From contig NZ_JAABOO010000001.1 in assembly GCF_010671605.1 (NCBI RefSeq), positions 1,240,001-1,304,000 on the forward strand: a DNA stretch of 64,000 nt, written 5' to 3'. The stretch's first letter is position 1, and the number at the start of each line of letters is the position of its first letter. Source of the DNA: Leptobacterium flavescens (lineage in GTDB: Bacteria; Bacteroidota; Bacteroidia; Flavobacteriales; Flavobacteriaceae). The position numbers and the translations under genes are program-made. The notes beneath the pieces are model-generated. The model saw only the letters and a program-made list of their open reading frames with translations, was not told where the DNA came from and searched no databases. This document shows, one piece after another, positions 33,537 through 42,943 of this stretch.

Positions 33537-35674
33537 GCATACTAAAGCTACAATGCACAATACTCCTTCTTCTGTTTTCGGTTTTGGTAAGCGCACAGAA
33601 AAAGGGGCCTCCGCATAAAGATCTGATCAGGCCTATTACCAATGGAATGATCATTCATCTGGATAGAGGATCCCCGTATGAAATTAAACTCGAATTATTG
33701 GAAATAGACGGGGTAAATTACTCAGCTGTTTATGGAAATTCTCCGTTGGGTATTAAAGCTATTTCAAATACACAAAACTCAAATTTGTTTCTATTAAGGA
33801 GCAATGGCAAAATATATCCGATAGAAGATCTCAGTGGTATCTTTTTGAGTCCTTTTGCTCCTTATAGTGCTGATTATGAATTAACATTAAATGTCGACAC
33901 AAGTAAGCACAATGTCAAAATAAAAGGAACTATATTCTATTTAACGGAAGAAACACACTTAAAAAGAAATACTTATAACAGAGTTGCGACCGGTGATTTG
34001 GTACTGGATACCAAAACCGGATTATATTATGATGACTGTGGTACTCCCTGGATAAAACTTGCAAAAATTCAAAGTAAATTCCATGATCCTGACCACAATG
34101 TTAAATTTATAAGCCCTAATCCTGAGGGAGGTGAATACGAGACCGTTAAGAGATTGGGAAAAGGGGAAAATCATAACTCAAAAAGATTTACAGGTGAAGT
34201 TAATTTTGATATTCCTATTCTAGGAACTTATAATTATAGTCATACCAATAATAAATTAAATCACGCTAAATGGGACATAGTACCTCACGGATTATGGGGT
34301 GATAAATACAATTTGGGAAAGAATTTTTTATGTAATCCTACAAAGAATACAAACTCAACAACCCTTTTCCTTTTTGATCGTTCCGGGAGTATGGCGTCTA
34401 AAGGTGCCAGCGGAAAATCTAAAATAGAGGAAGCCAAGGAAGCTGCTTTCCACAGCTTGAATTCCATGCAAAACAATGGAGGTTCCGGGCAGGAAGCAGG
34501 TTTTCTGACCTTTTCCGGTAGTTGTATTGACAATCCCACTGCTTCTCAGGCTCTTAATTTTAGTTCGGATACGCAGCAATTGCAAAATGCCATCAATGCA
34601 ATACCCCATCCAAGCGGGGGTACTCCCTTAAAAGAAGCGGTAGATGCCGCCACCAAAAGGTTACAGGAATACGTAAGGTCTAACGGAAACGGCAATACAC
34701 CTAAACTCATTGTCATGAGCGATGGGGTTTCCTCCTGTGGGAAGATTCGCCCGCCCGGTGTATACAGCAAAGGAACGCCGCTTCAAAAAAGGACTTCTTC
34801 CCGTTTTGCAAGTGGCTTTACCAGCAGCAACAACTTTAACAGCAATACCTCTAATCCGGAAGTTTCCGGATTATCCCAACAACCGGCGGTAGATATTAAG
34901 TACTACACTATAGGTTTTGATATTAAACCCGGTTCCGAAGCAGAGCGCGACCTTCAGTACCTGGCCCGTTCTTCGGGAGGAAAATATTTAAACGCCCAGA
35001 ATGAGTATGAGTTGACAAGGGCTTTTCAGCGTTTTTTCAGGCTTTACCGCCCTAAAGAGACTTCTGCTCTTAACGATTTAGATCCGGAAGGGCTTCGGAA
35101 ATTTCAGGAAGGGGTTTCCAGCATCAGAAGAGAAAACTACTCAGATGCCAAAGATATTTTTAAAGAACTGATAGCCAGTTTTCCCCAGGATTACAATGCT
35201 GTGTTTAATCTGGCCCTTATGTACGAGGCTAATAATCATTATACCGCAGCGATAGAAATGTTCGGGCAATACCTTAATCTCAATCCCGAAGCAGAAGACA
35301 GAGAATGGGTGCTTAAACAAATAGAGCTTTTAATAATAGACAGGACGGCCTTTTTTGAATACACCAGGAATATCCTTAACAGCGACCTGGAATATTTAAA
35401 CCTTCATTTCAAAAAGGTCCAAAACGGTGAGAGTATAAGCCTTGCCGAAGAATTCAAGGCTTTTATCAGGGAAAAACAGGAATACTATAAAACACTGCCC
35501 GAGCTTTTAAGCACGGGAAACCGGCAATTAAAGATCGGTGCCGGAGAAATTTCAAGAGGGCTAAAGAACTGCACAAATCTGATAAAAAAAGATCCGGAGA
35601 ACTGGGATAAAAATGCAAGCCCGCTGCTATCCGTAATATATCTCAACCTGGAAAGATTGATAAAGAGTTTTTAG
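33533..35674 (+). CDS. Exported vWA-TPR protein
   Basis: A 713-residue protein. Signal peptide (ILKLQCTILLLLFSVLVSAQ), an unrecognised region of about 250 residues, then a von Willebrand A domain with an intact MIDAS (DRSGS at 282-286; GGTPLKEA; VMSDG), then a TPR-like C-terminus (EGVSSIRRENYSDAKDIF, YEANNHYTAAIEMFGQYL). vWA domains bind metal and partner proteins. The first part (33700-34340) is very A+T-rich (11 of 60 bases G/C at 34201-34260), the vWA-TPR part much less so (22 of 60 at 34981-35040), which suggests a mosaic gene. It overlaps the M48 gene, likely a partner; role unknown. Confidence 0.85.
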   Translation: MSILKLQCTILLLLFSVLVSAQKKGPPHKDLIRPITNGMIIHLDRGSPYEIKLELLEIDGVNYSAVYGNSPLGIKAISNTQNSNLFLLRSNGKIYPIEDLSGIFLSPFAPYSADYELTLNVDTSKHNVKIKGTIFYLTEETHLKRNTYNRVATGDLVLDTKTGLYYDDCGTPWIKLAKIQSKFHDPDHNVKFISPNPEGGEYETVKRLGKGENHNSKRFTGEVNFDIPILGTYNYSHTNNKLNHAKWDIVPHGLWGDKYNLGKNFLCNPTKNTNSTTLFLFDRSGSMASKGASGKSKIEEAKEAAFHSLNSMQNNGGSGQEAGFLTFSGSCIDNPTASQALNFSSDTQQLQNAINAIPHPSGGTPLKEAVDAATKRLQEYVRSNGNGNTPKLIVMSDGVSSCGKIRPPGVYSKGTPLQKRTSSRFASGFTSSNNFNSNTSNPEVSGLSQQPAVDIKYYTIGFDIKPGSEAERDLQYLARSSGGKYLNAQNEYELTRAFQRFFRLYRPKETSALNDLDPEGLRKFQEGVSSIRRENYSDAKDIFKELIASFPQDYNAVFNLALMYEANNHYTAAIEMFGQYLNLNPEAEDREWVLKQIELLIIDRTAFFEYTRNILNSDLEYLNLHFKKVQNGESISLAEEFKAFIREKQEYYKTLPELLSTGNRQLKIGAGEISRGLKNCTNLIKKDPENWDKNASPLLSVIYLNLERLIKSF

Positions 35675-35782
35675 GTTATAAATCATTAGAATTCAGGGAA
35701 TATCCTGATTGTTTTCCCCTACATAATTTACAATATTCGTTCAGTAGAATTAAGAAATAATCAACATTAATAATTTTAAAAT

Positions 35783-36049
35783 ATGGGAGATAGTGAAGAA
35801 AACAGTTTTTCCAACGGTTTAGGAATAATCGTTGGGATTGTCGGTGCAATTTTAGGCGTTGGAGCGGCAAATAACGATCCTGAGATAAGCGCATTTGGCG
35901 GTTTTATTGTCGGAGGTATAATTGGCTATTTGGGCGGTTGGATCGTAGGTAAAGTGCTAACCTTTGCCTTAAAGGTATTAATCGCCATAATATCAATAAT
36001 ATTTATCATTTACCGTGTATACAGATTGTTGACCTTTTTAGCTGAATAA
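35783..36049 (+). CDS. Small glycine-rich membrane protein
   Basis: An 88-residue protein with two hydrophobic segments: a glycine-rich one (GLGIIVGIVGAILGVGAA, then GGFIVGGIIGYLGGWIVG) that looks like a glycine zipper, and a C-terminal helix (ALKVLIAIISIIFIIYRVY). Glycine zippers pack tightly and can form oligomers or pores. ATG start; the next gene begins five bases after the stop. No family is recognised. Base composition is A+T-rich like the two genes that follow. Confidence 0.7.
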   Translation: MGDSEENSFSNGLGIIVGIVGAILGVGAANNDPEISAFGGFIVGGIIGYLGGWIVGKVLTFALKVLIAIISIIFIIYRVYRLLTFLAE

Positions 36050-36054
36050 GTGAT

Positions 36055-37149
36055 TTGAACAGAATAATAAACAACGTAATTTCAGGTTTTTTCAAGGGTT
36101 TTGTTCCTGTAACATATTTAACCTTTATTATCGCGGGTTTAATTTCGGCCTTAGTTTCCGGGCTGATAGAGTATCAGGTTTTTCTGGAACTATTTCCCAA
36201 AAACAATGGTGGATCCAAATGGCTGATTCTGTCCATTCCTTTATTAATTGTTTCTTCTTTTGAGATCACTAAAATTTTTCTGATTTTTTTAGACAAACAG
36301 TCTCAAATTAGTAATAATATAAATTACAAAGTAGATCAATCTAAGTTCAGGTACTTAAGATACATTTTGATCTTTATTTCCTTTTTTGCCACTCTTATTT
36401 TTTCATATTACAATTTACAAAACCCGGAATTCGATAAGGTAATTGAAAAGAGAAAAGCGGAATTAGATGAACAGTATGAGGCCGAGTTAAAAGAGATCAA
36501 TAATTCCTTTGATAAACAAATCAACCTGTTAACTCAGGAAATTGACAGGCAAATTTCAGTTTATGACACTAGAATGATTACCGAGGAAAGATTCAAATTT
36601 AAAAATAGTCAGGAATACAGAGGGCCCCGTTTTAATGAAGCGAAAAAAAATAAAGAAAATCAGGAGAAAAGGCGCCTGGCGATAGTGGAAAACACAAATA
36701 TCAAAAGAAGAAATGAAATTAAAAGTCTATTTGATAAAATTCAGCTAGAGAAACAAAAAGCAAGTGAAGAGTTGAATCAATCCAATACTTCGGGGAATAA
36801 AATGCTATCTGCAACTCTAAGAGTTTTGAACCTCAACGCTAAATTTCCCGAATGGCAATACATTATGATAATTACCATTTTAAGTTTAATAATGAGTGCA
36901 GGACTCGAGTTCATCATTTGGTCATCCTTTACAGTATTAGCCATTAATCATGGAGATATTTTTGATTTTGGTATTCAAACTGAGAAATACAAAAACGCAA
37001 CTGAAGCAGAAATTATAATCGATAATGTCCAATCTAAAAGCGATATAAAAAAAGCAAGAAACTATGCCAGCAATATAATTAACACGGTTAAGTCCACAGC
37101 AAAAGATCTAACCCGAAAAATGAGAAAAGATATAAACAAGAAAAACTAG
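36055..37149 (+). CDS. Unrecognised multi-pass membrane protein with central coiled coil
   Basis: A 364-residue protein. Three membrane helices at the N-terminus (about 15-40, 58-80, 100-122), a long charged coiled coil (about 130-245; ELDEQYEAELKEINNSFDKQ), one or two C-terminal membrane helices (about 265-300, YIMIITILSLIMSAGLEFII), and a basic tail. It starts with TTG, five bases after the previous stop; no better start fits the first helix. It is strongly A+T-rich (13 of 60 G/C at 36361-36420). The coiled coil may pair with the next gene's product. Function unknown. Confidence 0.75.
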   Translation: MNRIINNVISGFFKGFVPVTYLTFIIAGLISALVSGLIEYQVFLELFPKNNGGSKWLILSIPLLIVSSFEITKIFLIFLDKQSQISNNINYKVDQSKFRYLRYILIFISFFATLIFSYYNLQNPEFDKVIEKRKAELDEQYEAELKEINNSFDKQINLLTQEIDRQISVYDTRMITEERFKFKNSQEYRGPRFNEAKKNKENQEKRRLAIVENTNIKRRNEIKSLFDKIQLEKQKASEELNQSNTSGNKMLSATLRVLNLNAKFPEWQYIMIITILSLIMSAGLEFIIWSSFTVLAINHGDIFDFGIQTEKYKNATEAEIIIDNVQSKSDIKKARNYASNIINTVKSTAKDLTRKMRKDINKKN

Positions 37150-37154
37150 AAATT

Positions 37155-37697
37155 ATGAGTAAATTATCTAATAATAATAAAAACGAGTTGGTTAACCAAG
37201 ACCATTTTTCAAATGAGATAAATCAGAAAAAAAGCGAAGCGCAAAGATTGTTGAATCGAAAAATGACATTATTACAACGTATTTTTCCCTCAGTTGAACA
37301 AAAAGAGGCGATCAAACATACAAAAATAACGTTGGCACAGGAATCGGAGTCTGACCTTGAGGTAAGGAGGATGCATAATGAGTTTTTCAAACAAGCTTTG
37401 CAAGCTACATTCGATAAGGTTTTGACAGAAGGAACAGAATCAATACAAGAAGGGTTAACGAGGAAGTTTACGGCAAACAAAGCAACCCTGGATAAAGAAA
37501 TTGTCAAGTTGACAAAAGAGTATTTTGAGGAAATGGAAGCGTTTGAAAATGAAATATTTCAAATTAAGAGCGACAGAATGCGAAGCAGACAACTTAATAT
37601 GCTGGACAAAAGAATTGACGAATTCGAAAGAACCGTAAACAATCTAATGAAAAAATATGAAGATACCCATAACAAAAGTGTAGGAGATAAAAATTAA
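37155..37697 (+). CDS. Unrecognised soluble coiled-coil protein
   Basis: A 180-residue, highly charged, almost wholly helical protein (e.g. ATLDKEIVKLTKEYFEEMEA and SRQLNMLDKRIDEFERTVNN) with no signal peptide. It starts five bases after the coiled-coil membrane protein and is A+T-rich like it, so the two probably work as a pair. It ends two bases from the convergent ybbP stop with no terminator between. Function not recognised. Confidence 0.7.
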   Translation: MSKLSNNNKNELVNQDHFSNEINQKKSEAQRLLNRKMTLLQRIFPSVEQKEAIKHTKITLAQESESDLEVRRMHNEFFKQALQATFDKVLTEGTESIQEGLTRKFTANKATLDKEIVKLTKEYFEEMEAFENEIFQIKSDRMRSRQLNMLDKRIDEFERTVNNLMKKYEDTHNKSVGDKN

Positions 37698-37699
37698 AC

Positions 37700-40246
37700 C
37701 TACACCTCCTTCCTCAACACCTCCAGGGGAGGGCTTTTCAGTACGCTTCTGCTGTTACTAAGCCCGATAAGTAATACCAGGGCGGTAACTCCGGGTAAAA
37801 ATACCAGGAAGGGTGTTAGAGAAGGCACGAAAGTAGCTTCGAACACAAAAGTGGCCAGCAGTTGACTGCTTACCAGAGATAAAAGGATCCCGATCCCGCT
37901 GCCGATCACTCCCAGGTATAGAAATTCCAGGGTGGTAATTCGCAGGATCTGCTTACCTTTTGCCCCAAGGGTCCGCAGAAGGACATTTTCCTTAATACGC
38001 TGATATTTACTATTACGTACCGAACCTATAAGAACGATAACCCCCGTAAGAATACTGAAGAAAGCCATAAAATTAATGGCCCAGGCAATCTTTTCCAGGA
38101 TGTTTTCAACGATCGTGAGTATCTGTCTAAGATCCAGAACGGAAACATTGGGGAATTTCTTCACCAGTTCGCGCTGTAAAGATGCCGAACTAACTTCATC
38201 CGGGGTATGGGTCGTCAGAATATGGAACTGAGGTGCATTTTCAAGAACCCCCTTTGGAAAAACAAGGGAGAAATTCATTTGTACCCTTCCCCAGTCTACT
38301 GCACGTATACTTCCAACAGTGGTTTTCATTAATACTCCCTGTACATTAAAGACAATCTCATCACCTATATCAACCTGGGCATCTTCTGCTATATTGTCGG
38401 AGATCGAAATTACGATCGGGTCTCCTGGTGCTATTTCCGGGGTCCACTCTCCTTTGGCAAGGGTTTCGGTGGCGATCAACGAATCTCTGTAGGTAGCTCT
38501 GAACTCGTTATTCAATACCCACTCCCGTACCCCGGAGGCACTGTCTTTACGAATATCATTGGCCGGTACTCCCTTAATACTATGCATCCGCATGGTTACA
38601 ATAGACATATTATCGATAAGTGGGAGTCCCTTTGGGGTAATGGTCCTGGCAACTGCTTCTCTCTGTTCTGTCTGAACATCCATCAGAATAATATTGGGAC
38701 TATCAGAACTGTTCTCCAAAGCTGTTTTGGCCAGTAACATATCTTTTGTAAAGTAAAGGGTACTGATCAGAAAAGTTCCCAGTCCGATTGCCAGTACCAA
38801 AACCATCGTCTGATTATTCGGACGGTAGAGATTCAATAAACTTTGCCTGGAAGTAAATCCCCATGAGGTAGGGAAAAATCTTTTGATTGCCTTCATAAAT
38901 AAACTTGCTATTCCGGCCAGGATCGAAAACGTGATCAGGACTACTATCACAAAAGCCAATGCAAAAACACCGTCTTCCAGAAGCCAGAATGAGAATAAAA
39001 AGATAAAAAGCAATATCCCGGTAAACGTAAGAAACCTGGCTCTCCTCGATTTTACCACTTCCCCTTCTCTTACGCGCAACACCTCCAATGGAGCAACATA
39101 CCAGGTATTCAATAATGGCAGTAATGCAAATAAAACCGACATAAAAATACCCAGCAACAGTCCCAAAATAACCGGTTGTGCGGTTAATGAGATCTCTACT
39201 TCAAAAGGCAGGAATTCCTGTAAAATAAGTGGAAACGATTGCTGAAGTCCTATCCCGATAAGTGTTCCGATAATTCCTCCGGCAAGCCCCATCCATGCAA
39301 TCTGTATCAGATAGATCAGGAAGGTTTGTTTTCGGGTAGCGCCCATACATTTAAGGACGGCTACGGCTCCTAATTTTTCTCTTATATAAATATGTACCGA
39401 GCTTGCAATTCCCACACAACCCAGAAGCAGGGCTACAAAGGCTACGAGGTTCAGGAATCTTCCCATATTCCCGTAACTGCGCCCCAATTGCTGGCTCATT
39501 ACTTTATGTGTATCCAGATCTGCATTTTCGGCATCCAGAACAGGGTCCAGATCTCTATCAAGTGCATCGAGATCCATTCCCGGAGGAGCTACAAAAAAGT
39601 ATTGATATTCCTTTCGGCTCCCCTGTTGTAAAAGTTCGGTCTTATCGATAAAACGATATGGGATCAGTACCGGGGGAGCTACCGATGCGGAAATAGCTGA
39701 ACTTCCGGGCACCGATTTTAACGCCCCTATAATAGGTAATGTAAGTTCTCCCAGTTTAATGGAATCGCCGGGCTCTAATTCAAACTGCAACATCATGGTA
39801 GCATCTACCAGGGCGCCTCCCGATGCCTGATATTCTGTAGCTGCCGAAGCCGGTTCCGTTTCCAGGGTTCCGTAGAAAGGAAAGCTGCCTTCAACACCTC
39901 TCACCCGTACCAGCTTAGCTTCGCCATTCTTGGGAAAGGCCGCCATAGATGCAAAATTAACTTCAGAAGCATCGGCTCCTCCCAGGGAATCGATAATATT
40001 CTGCACTTTTTCATTCGGAAGCTGCCTGCTGTCGATTATAAAATCGGCTCCCATTAATGCTTTCGACTGGATCGCAATATTCTCTTCCAGGTTCTCACTA
40101 AAGGATTGAATGGAAACTACTGCTGCGATCCCCAGAATGATAGATGCCATAAAGAGCAGAAGCCTTGAACTACTGGCTTTACCATCTCTCCACGCCATTT
40201 TAAACAGCCATTTCAGACCGGCTTTTGATGTGTATTGATTATTCAA
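37700..40246 (-). CDS. ybbP: ABC transporter permease, YbbP-like (FtsX family)
   Basis: An 848-residue membrane protein. N-terminal helix (RLLLFMASIILGIAAVVSIQ), a MacB-type periplasmic domain, an FtsX block of three helices (LVAFVALLLGCVGIASSVHI and following), extra central helices, a second periplasmic region and a second FtsX block (FFSILTGVIVLIGSVRNS). About 800 residues with two FtsX units is the YbbP layout. These transporters do not move small solutes but transmit ATP-driven motion to envelope processes. It overlaps the ATPase gene by four bases. Confidence 0.9.
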   Translation of the reverse strand: MNNQYTSKAGLKWLFKMAWRDGKASSSRLLLFMASIILGIAAVVSIQSFSENLEENIAIQSKALMGADFIIDSRQLPNEKVQNIIDSLGGADASEVNFASMAAFPKNGEAKLVRVRGVEGSFPFYGTLETEPASAATEYQASGGALVDATMMLQFELEPGDSIKLGELTLPIIGALKSVPGSSAISASVAPPVLIPYRFIDKTELLQQGSRKEYQYFFVAPPGMDLDALDRDLDPVLDAENADLDTHKVMSQQLGRSYGNMGRFLNLVAFVALLLGCVGIASSVHIYIREKLGAVAVLKCMGATRKQTFLIYLIQIAWMGLAGGIIGTLIGIGLQQSFPLILQEFLPFEVEISLTAQPVILGLLLGIFMSVLFALLPLLNTWYVAPLEVLRVREGEVVKSRRARFLTFTGILLFIFLFSFWLLEDGVFALAFVIVVLITFSILAGIASLFMKAIKRFFPTSWGFTSRQSLLNLYRPNNQTMVLVLAIGLGTFLISTLYFTKDMLLAKTALENSSDSPNIILMDVQTEQREAVARTITPKGLPLIDNMSIVTMRMHSIKGVPANDIRKDSASGVREWVLNNEFRATYRDSLIATETLAKGEWTPEIAPGDPIVISISDNIAEDAQVDIGDEIVFNVQGVLMKTTVGSIRAVDWGRVQMNFSLVFPKGVLENAPQFHILTTHTPDEVSSASLQRELVKKFPNVSVLDLRQILTIVENILEKIAWAINFMAFFSILTGVIVLIGSVRNSKYQRIKENVLLRTLGAKGKQILRITTLEFLYLGVIGSGIGILLSLVSSQLLATFVFEATFVPSLTPFLVFLPGVTALVLLIGLSNSRSVLKSPPLEVLRKEV

Positions 40247-40932
40247 GATACCGCAGTTGTTTCGTTCATTATAATCTTTCCTCCCTTAAGTCTGAGGATC
40301 TGTTGTGTTCTGTTTGCCAGTTCGAGATCGTGAGTAACGATCACCAAAGTGGTTCCCGCCTCCTGATTCAGTTCAAACAGGAGTTTTACCACCTTTTCAC
40401 CTGTTTCTTCATCCAGGTTCCCGGTTGGTTCATCCGCAAATAATATGGAGGGTCGGTTTGAAAAAGCTCTTGCCAAAGCCACCCGCTGTTGCTCTCCCCC
40501 CGAAAGTTGCGAAGGATAGTGATGAGCCCTGTCTGCCAGTCCTACCTTATCCAGTAATTCCATCGCTACCTTGGTTGCATTTTTTGCTCCCTGTAACTCA
40601 AGAGGAACACTTACATTCTCCAGGGCATTCAGGGTTGGAAGCAATTGAAAATTTTGAAAAATAAAGCCTACTTCCTTATTGCGCAACTGTGCCAGCTGAT
40701 CTTCATTAAGATCCTGTAAAGGAGTTCCGCATAATTCGATCGCTCCCGAATCAGGCCTGTCTAACCCGGCACAAAGTCCCAGGAGGGTTGTTTTTCCGCT
40801 TCCCGAAGGACCTACAATAGAAAAGGTGTTTCCTTTTTCTACTTCAAAGGAGATATCATTCAATACCGTCAGCTTTTTCGAGCCGCTCGTATATGTTTTC
40901 TCCAGCTTATGAATCTTTAATATCTTTGACAT
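40243..40932 (-). CDS. ybbA: ABC transporter ATPase, YbbA-like (LolD/MacB type)
   Basis: A 229-residue ATPase with Walker [13 protein letters not shown], signature [14 protein letters not shown], Walker [13 protein letters not shown] and the switch His in IVTHD. The [11 protein letters not shown] form belongs to the LolD/MacB/YbbA class. I chose the ATG at 40930-40932 ([14 protein letters not shown]); an in-frame ATG 20 codons upstream would add an unusual hydrophilic leader. It powers the YbbP-like permease encoded next. Divergent from tesA, as in E. coli. Confidence 0.93.
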   Translation of the reverse strand: MSKILKIHKLEKTYTSGSKKLTVLNDISFEVEKGNTFSIVGPSGSGKTTLLGLCAGLDRPDSGAIELCGTPLQDLNEDQLAQLRNKEVGFIFQNFQLLPTLNALENVSVPLELQGAKNATKVAMELLDKVGLADRAHHYPSQLSGGEQQRVALARAFSNRPSILFADEPTGNLDEETGEKVVKLLFELNQEAGTTLVIVTHDLELANRTQQILRLKGGKIIMNETTAVS

Positions 40933-41007
40933 CAGAACTGTTTTGGATTTGCTTTTGTCAAGCAAAGCAAAATAAGGAAATGATTTGGACATTTAGACCC
41001 TGGAACT

Positions 41008-41697
41008 ATGCAAACTATCTTAAAATTTCGTTATTTTTTAGTCTTTTTATTACTGATTTCCTGCGGAGGGGATTCCGGCGCGAAAAAAGAAAGTCAGTCT
41101 ACAAAAGACACCGATACGGAAAATACGGTTACTTCAAGTACCAATAAAACCATTTTGTTTTTTGGCGACAGCCTTACTGCCGGCTTTGGACTTGAAGTTG
41201 ATGAAGCTTTCCCGGCTCTTATTCAATCCAAATTAGATTCCTTGCAACTCAGTTATACGGTCATTAATTCTGGTTTAAGCGGAGAGACTACAGCAGGTGG
41301 AAGAAACCGACTTAACTGGGTACTCAATCAGAAAGTAGATGTTTTTGTACTGGAACTGGGAGCCAACGATGGCTTAAGGGGGATCCCCTTACAGGAAACC
41401 CGAAATAACCTGCAGGCCATTATCGATCAGGTATGGCAGAAAAGCCCGGAAACGGTTATTGTTTTGGCAGGAATGCAACTCCCACCTAATATGGGACAGG
41501 ATTACACCTCGGAATTCAGGACTATTTTCCCAGAATTGGCCGAAAAGAACGAAATTCCTCTTATTCCCTTTTTGCTAAAAGATGTGGGCGGTATTCCGGA
41601 ACTCAATCAGGAAGATGGGATCCATCCTACAGTTGAAGGGCAAAAGATCGTAGCCAATAATGTGTGGGAGGTATTGGGACCTATTGTCAGCAAATAA
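41008..41697 (+). CDS. tesA: SGNH esterase/thioesterase, TesA-like lipoprotein
   Basis: A 229-residue SGNH hydrolase. Lipobox in FLVFLLLISCGGDSG predicts a lipid anchor, whereas E. coli TesA is soluble and periplasmic. Catalytic blocks: FFGDSLTAGFG (Ser), SGLSGETTAGG, GANDG (Asn), and DGIHPTVEG (Asp and His). TesA enzymes hydrolyse acyl-CoA, lysophospholipids and arylesters. It is divergent from ybbA-ybbP, the same arrangement as in Enterobacteria, which points to a shared envelope lipid process. Confidence 0.92.
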   Translation: MQTILKFRYFLVFLLLISCGGDSGAKKESQSTKDTDTENTVTSSTNKTILFFGDSLTAGFGLEVDEAFPALIQSKLDSLQLSYTVINSGLSGETTAGGRNRLNWVLNQKVDVFVLELGANDGLRGIPLQETRNNLQAIIDQVWQKSPETVIVLAGMQLPPNMGQDYTSEFRTIFPELAEKNEIPLIPFLLKDVGGIPELNQEDGIHPTVEGQKIVANNVWEVLGPIVSK

Positions 41698-41719
41698 TTT
41701 AGAAGCATTTATAAAAACA

Positions 41720-41749
41720 AAAAAGCCGGAACTTTCATTCCGGCTTTTG
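41720..41749. terminator. Bidirectional terminator between tesA and tRNA-Leu
   Basis: AAAAGCCGGAA (41721-41731), loop CTTTCA, TTCCGGCTTTT (41738-41748), an 11-bp stem. On the plus strand it ends tesA; on the minus strand it is followed by TTTTTTGTTTTT after the tRNA gene. Confidence 0.85.
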
Positions 41750-41831
41750 TACTCGAGGTGGGAATCGAACCCACACTCCCGAAAGAACTGGATTTTGAAT
41801 CCAGCGCGTCTACCAATTCCGCCACTCGAGC
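41750..41831 (-). tRNA. tRNA-Leu, anticodon CAA
   Basis: Read on the minus strand: acceptor GCTCGAG pairs with CTCGAGT near the 3' end (first pair G-T), D-arm with GGCGGAATTGGTAGACGC, anticodon stem-loop CTGGATTCAAAATCCAG with anticodon CAA, a variable arm, then T-arm GTGGGTTCGATTCCCAC. The long variable arm and D-arm fit leucine. CCA is not encoded. It reads UUG codons. A terminator follows directly. Confidence 0.95.
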
Positions 41832-41917
41832 ATTTTTGAGGCGACAAATCTAACAAATAAAATTCGATTCTTTTATAAAATTAACCAATAATTACTTTCG
41901 GTCTTGGAATAAATTTC

Positions 41918-41925
41918 TAAATTTG
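41918..41925 (+). promoter_or_regulatory. prs promoter -7 box (TAAATTTG)
   Basis: A perfect TAnnTTTG, 54 bases before the prs ATG; TTTC at 41896-41899 is a possible weak -33. Confidence 0.65.
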
Positions 41926-41979
41926 CAGCTCGTTTAACGCAAGCTAATAAAAATCAGCGGCTAACAATACTTTTTAGGC

Positions 41980-42921
41980 ATGCCTAATGTAAATTTAGAA
42001 CCAAAAATTTTTGCCTGCTCACAGAGCAAAGAACTCGCAGAACAAATAGCGAAATCTTTTGGCACCGACCTAGGAAATGTTATAACATCGACGTACAGCG
42101 ATGGAGAATTTCAGCCCTCCTTTGAGGAGTCTGTAAGAGGTACCAGGGTATTTATTATAGGATCTACATATCCGAATGCAGATCACCTGATGGAAATGCT
42201 GCTTATGCTGGATGCTGCCAAAAGAGCTTCGGCAAGACATATTACCGCAGTAATGCCGTATTTCGGATGGGCAAGACAGGACAGAAAGGATAAACCCAGA
42301 GTTCCGATTGCCGCTAAGTTAGTTGCAAAAATGCTGGAGGCTGCAGGAGCCACAAGGATCATTACCATGGACCTGCACGCAGATCAGATACAAGGGTTCT
42401 TTGAAAAGCCGGTAGATCACTTATTTGCTTCTACCATATTTTTACCTTATTTGCAGAGCCTGAATCTGGACAATCTGACGATTGCTTCTCCGGATATGGG
42501 TGGTTCCAAAAGGGCTTATGCGTATTCGAAAGCTCTGGAGTGCGATGTGGTAATCTGTTATAAGCAGCGTGCCAAAGCCAACGTGATCTCCCATATGGAG
42601 CTTATCGGAGATGTTAAAGGAAAGAATGTGGTGCTCGTAGATGATATGGTAGATACCGCAGGAACACTTACTAAGGCAGCAGACCTGATGATAGAAAGAG
42701 GTGCATTGAGCGTAAGAGCAATTACAACGCACGCTATCCTGTCCGGTAACGCCTTTGAAAAGATAGAAAAATCAAAGCTAAAGGAATTGATCGTAACAGA
42801 TTCTATACCTTTGCAACAGGAAAATGAGAAGGTAAGGGTACTGAGTTGTGCCGAGCTCTTTGCAGATGTAATGCACAGAGTACACCACAACACCTCTATC
42901 AGCTCTAAATTTTTAATGTAA
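41980..42921 (+). CDS. prs: Ribose-phosphate pyrophosphokinase
   Basis: A 313-residue PRPP synthase (ribose 5-phosphate plus ATP to PRPP and AMP), feeding purine, pyrimidine, His, Trp and NAD synthesis. Signatures: YSDGEFQPSFEESVRGTRVF, YFGWARQDRKDKPRVPI, the divalent-cation site DLHADQIQGFF, and the PRPP loop VVLVDDMVDTAGT. Full family length, cytoplasmic. It is followed after 22 bases by rplY, and then pth, an order common in bacteria (prs-rplY-pth). Confidence 0.97.
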   Translation: MPNVNLEPKIFACSQSKELAEQIAKSFGTDLGNVITSTYSDGEFQPSFEESVRGTRVFIIGSTYPNADHLMEMLLMLDAAKRASARHITAVMPYFGWARQDRKDKPRVPIAAKLVAKMLEAAGATRIITMDLHADQIQGFFEKPVDHLFASTIFLPYLQSLNLDNLTIASPDMGGSKRAYAYSKALECDVVICYKQRAKANVISHMELIGDVKGKNVVLVDDMVDTAGTLTKAADLMIERGALSVRAITTHAILSGNAFEKIEKSKLKELIVTDSIPLQQENEKVRVLSCAELFADVMHRVHHNTSISSKFLM

Positions 42922-42943
42922 ATACATTTAATTTTATATAATA

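Noticed and set aside
41575-41856. Minus-strand open frame of 93 codons
   Set aside because: It covers the tRNA-Leu gene and the end of tesA.
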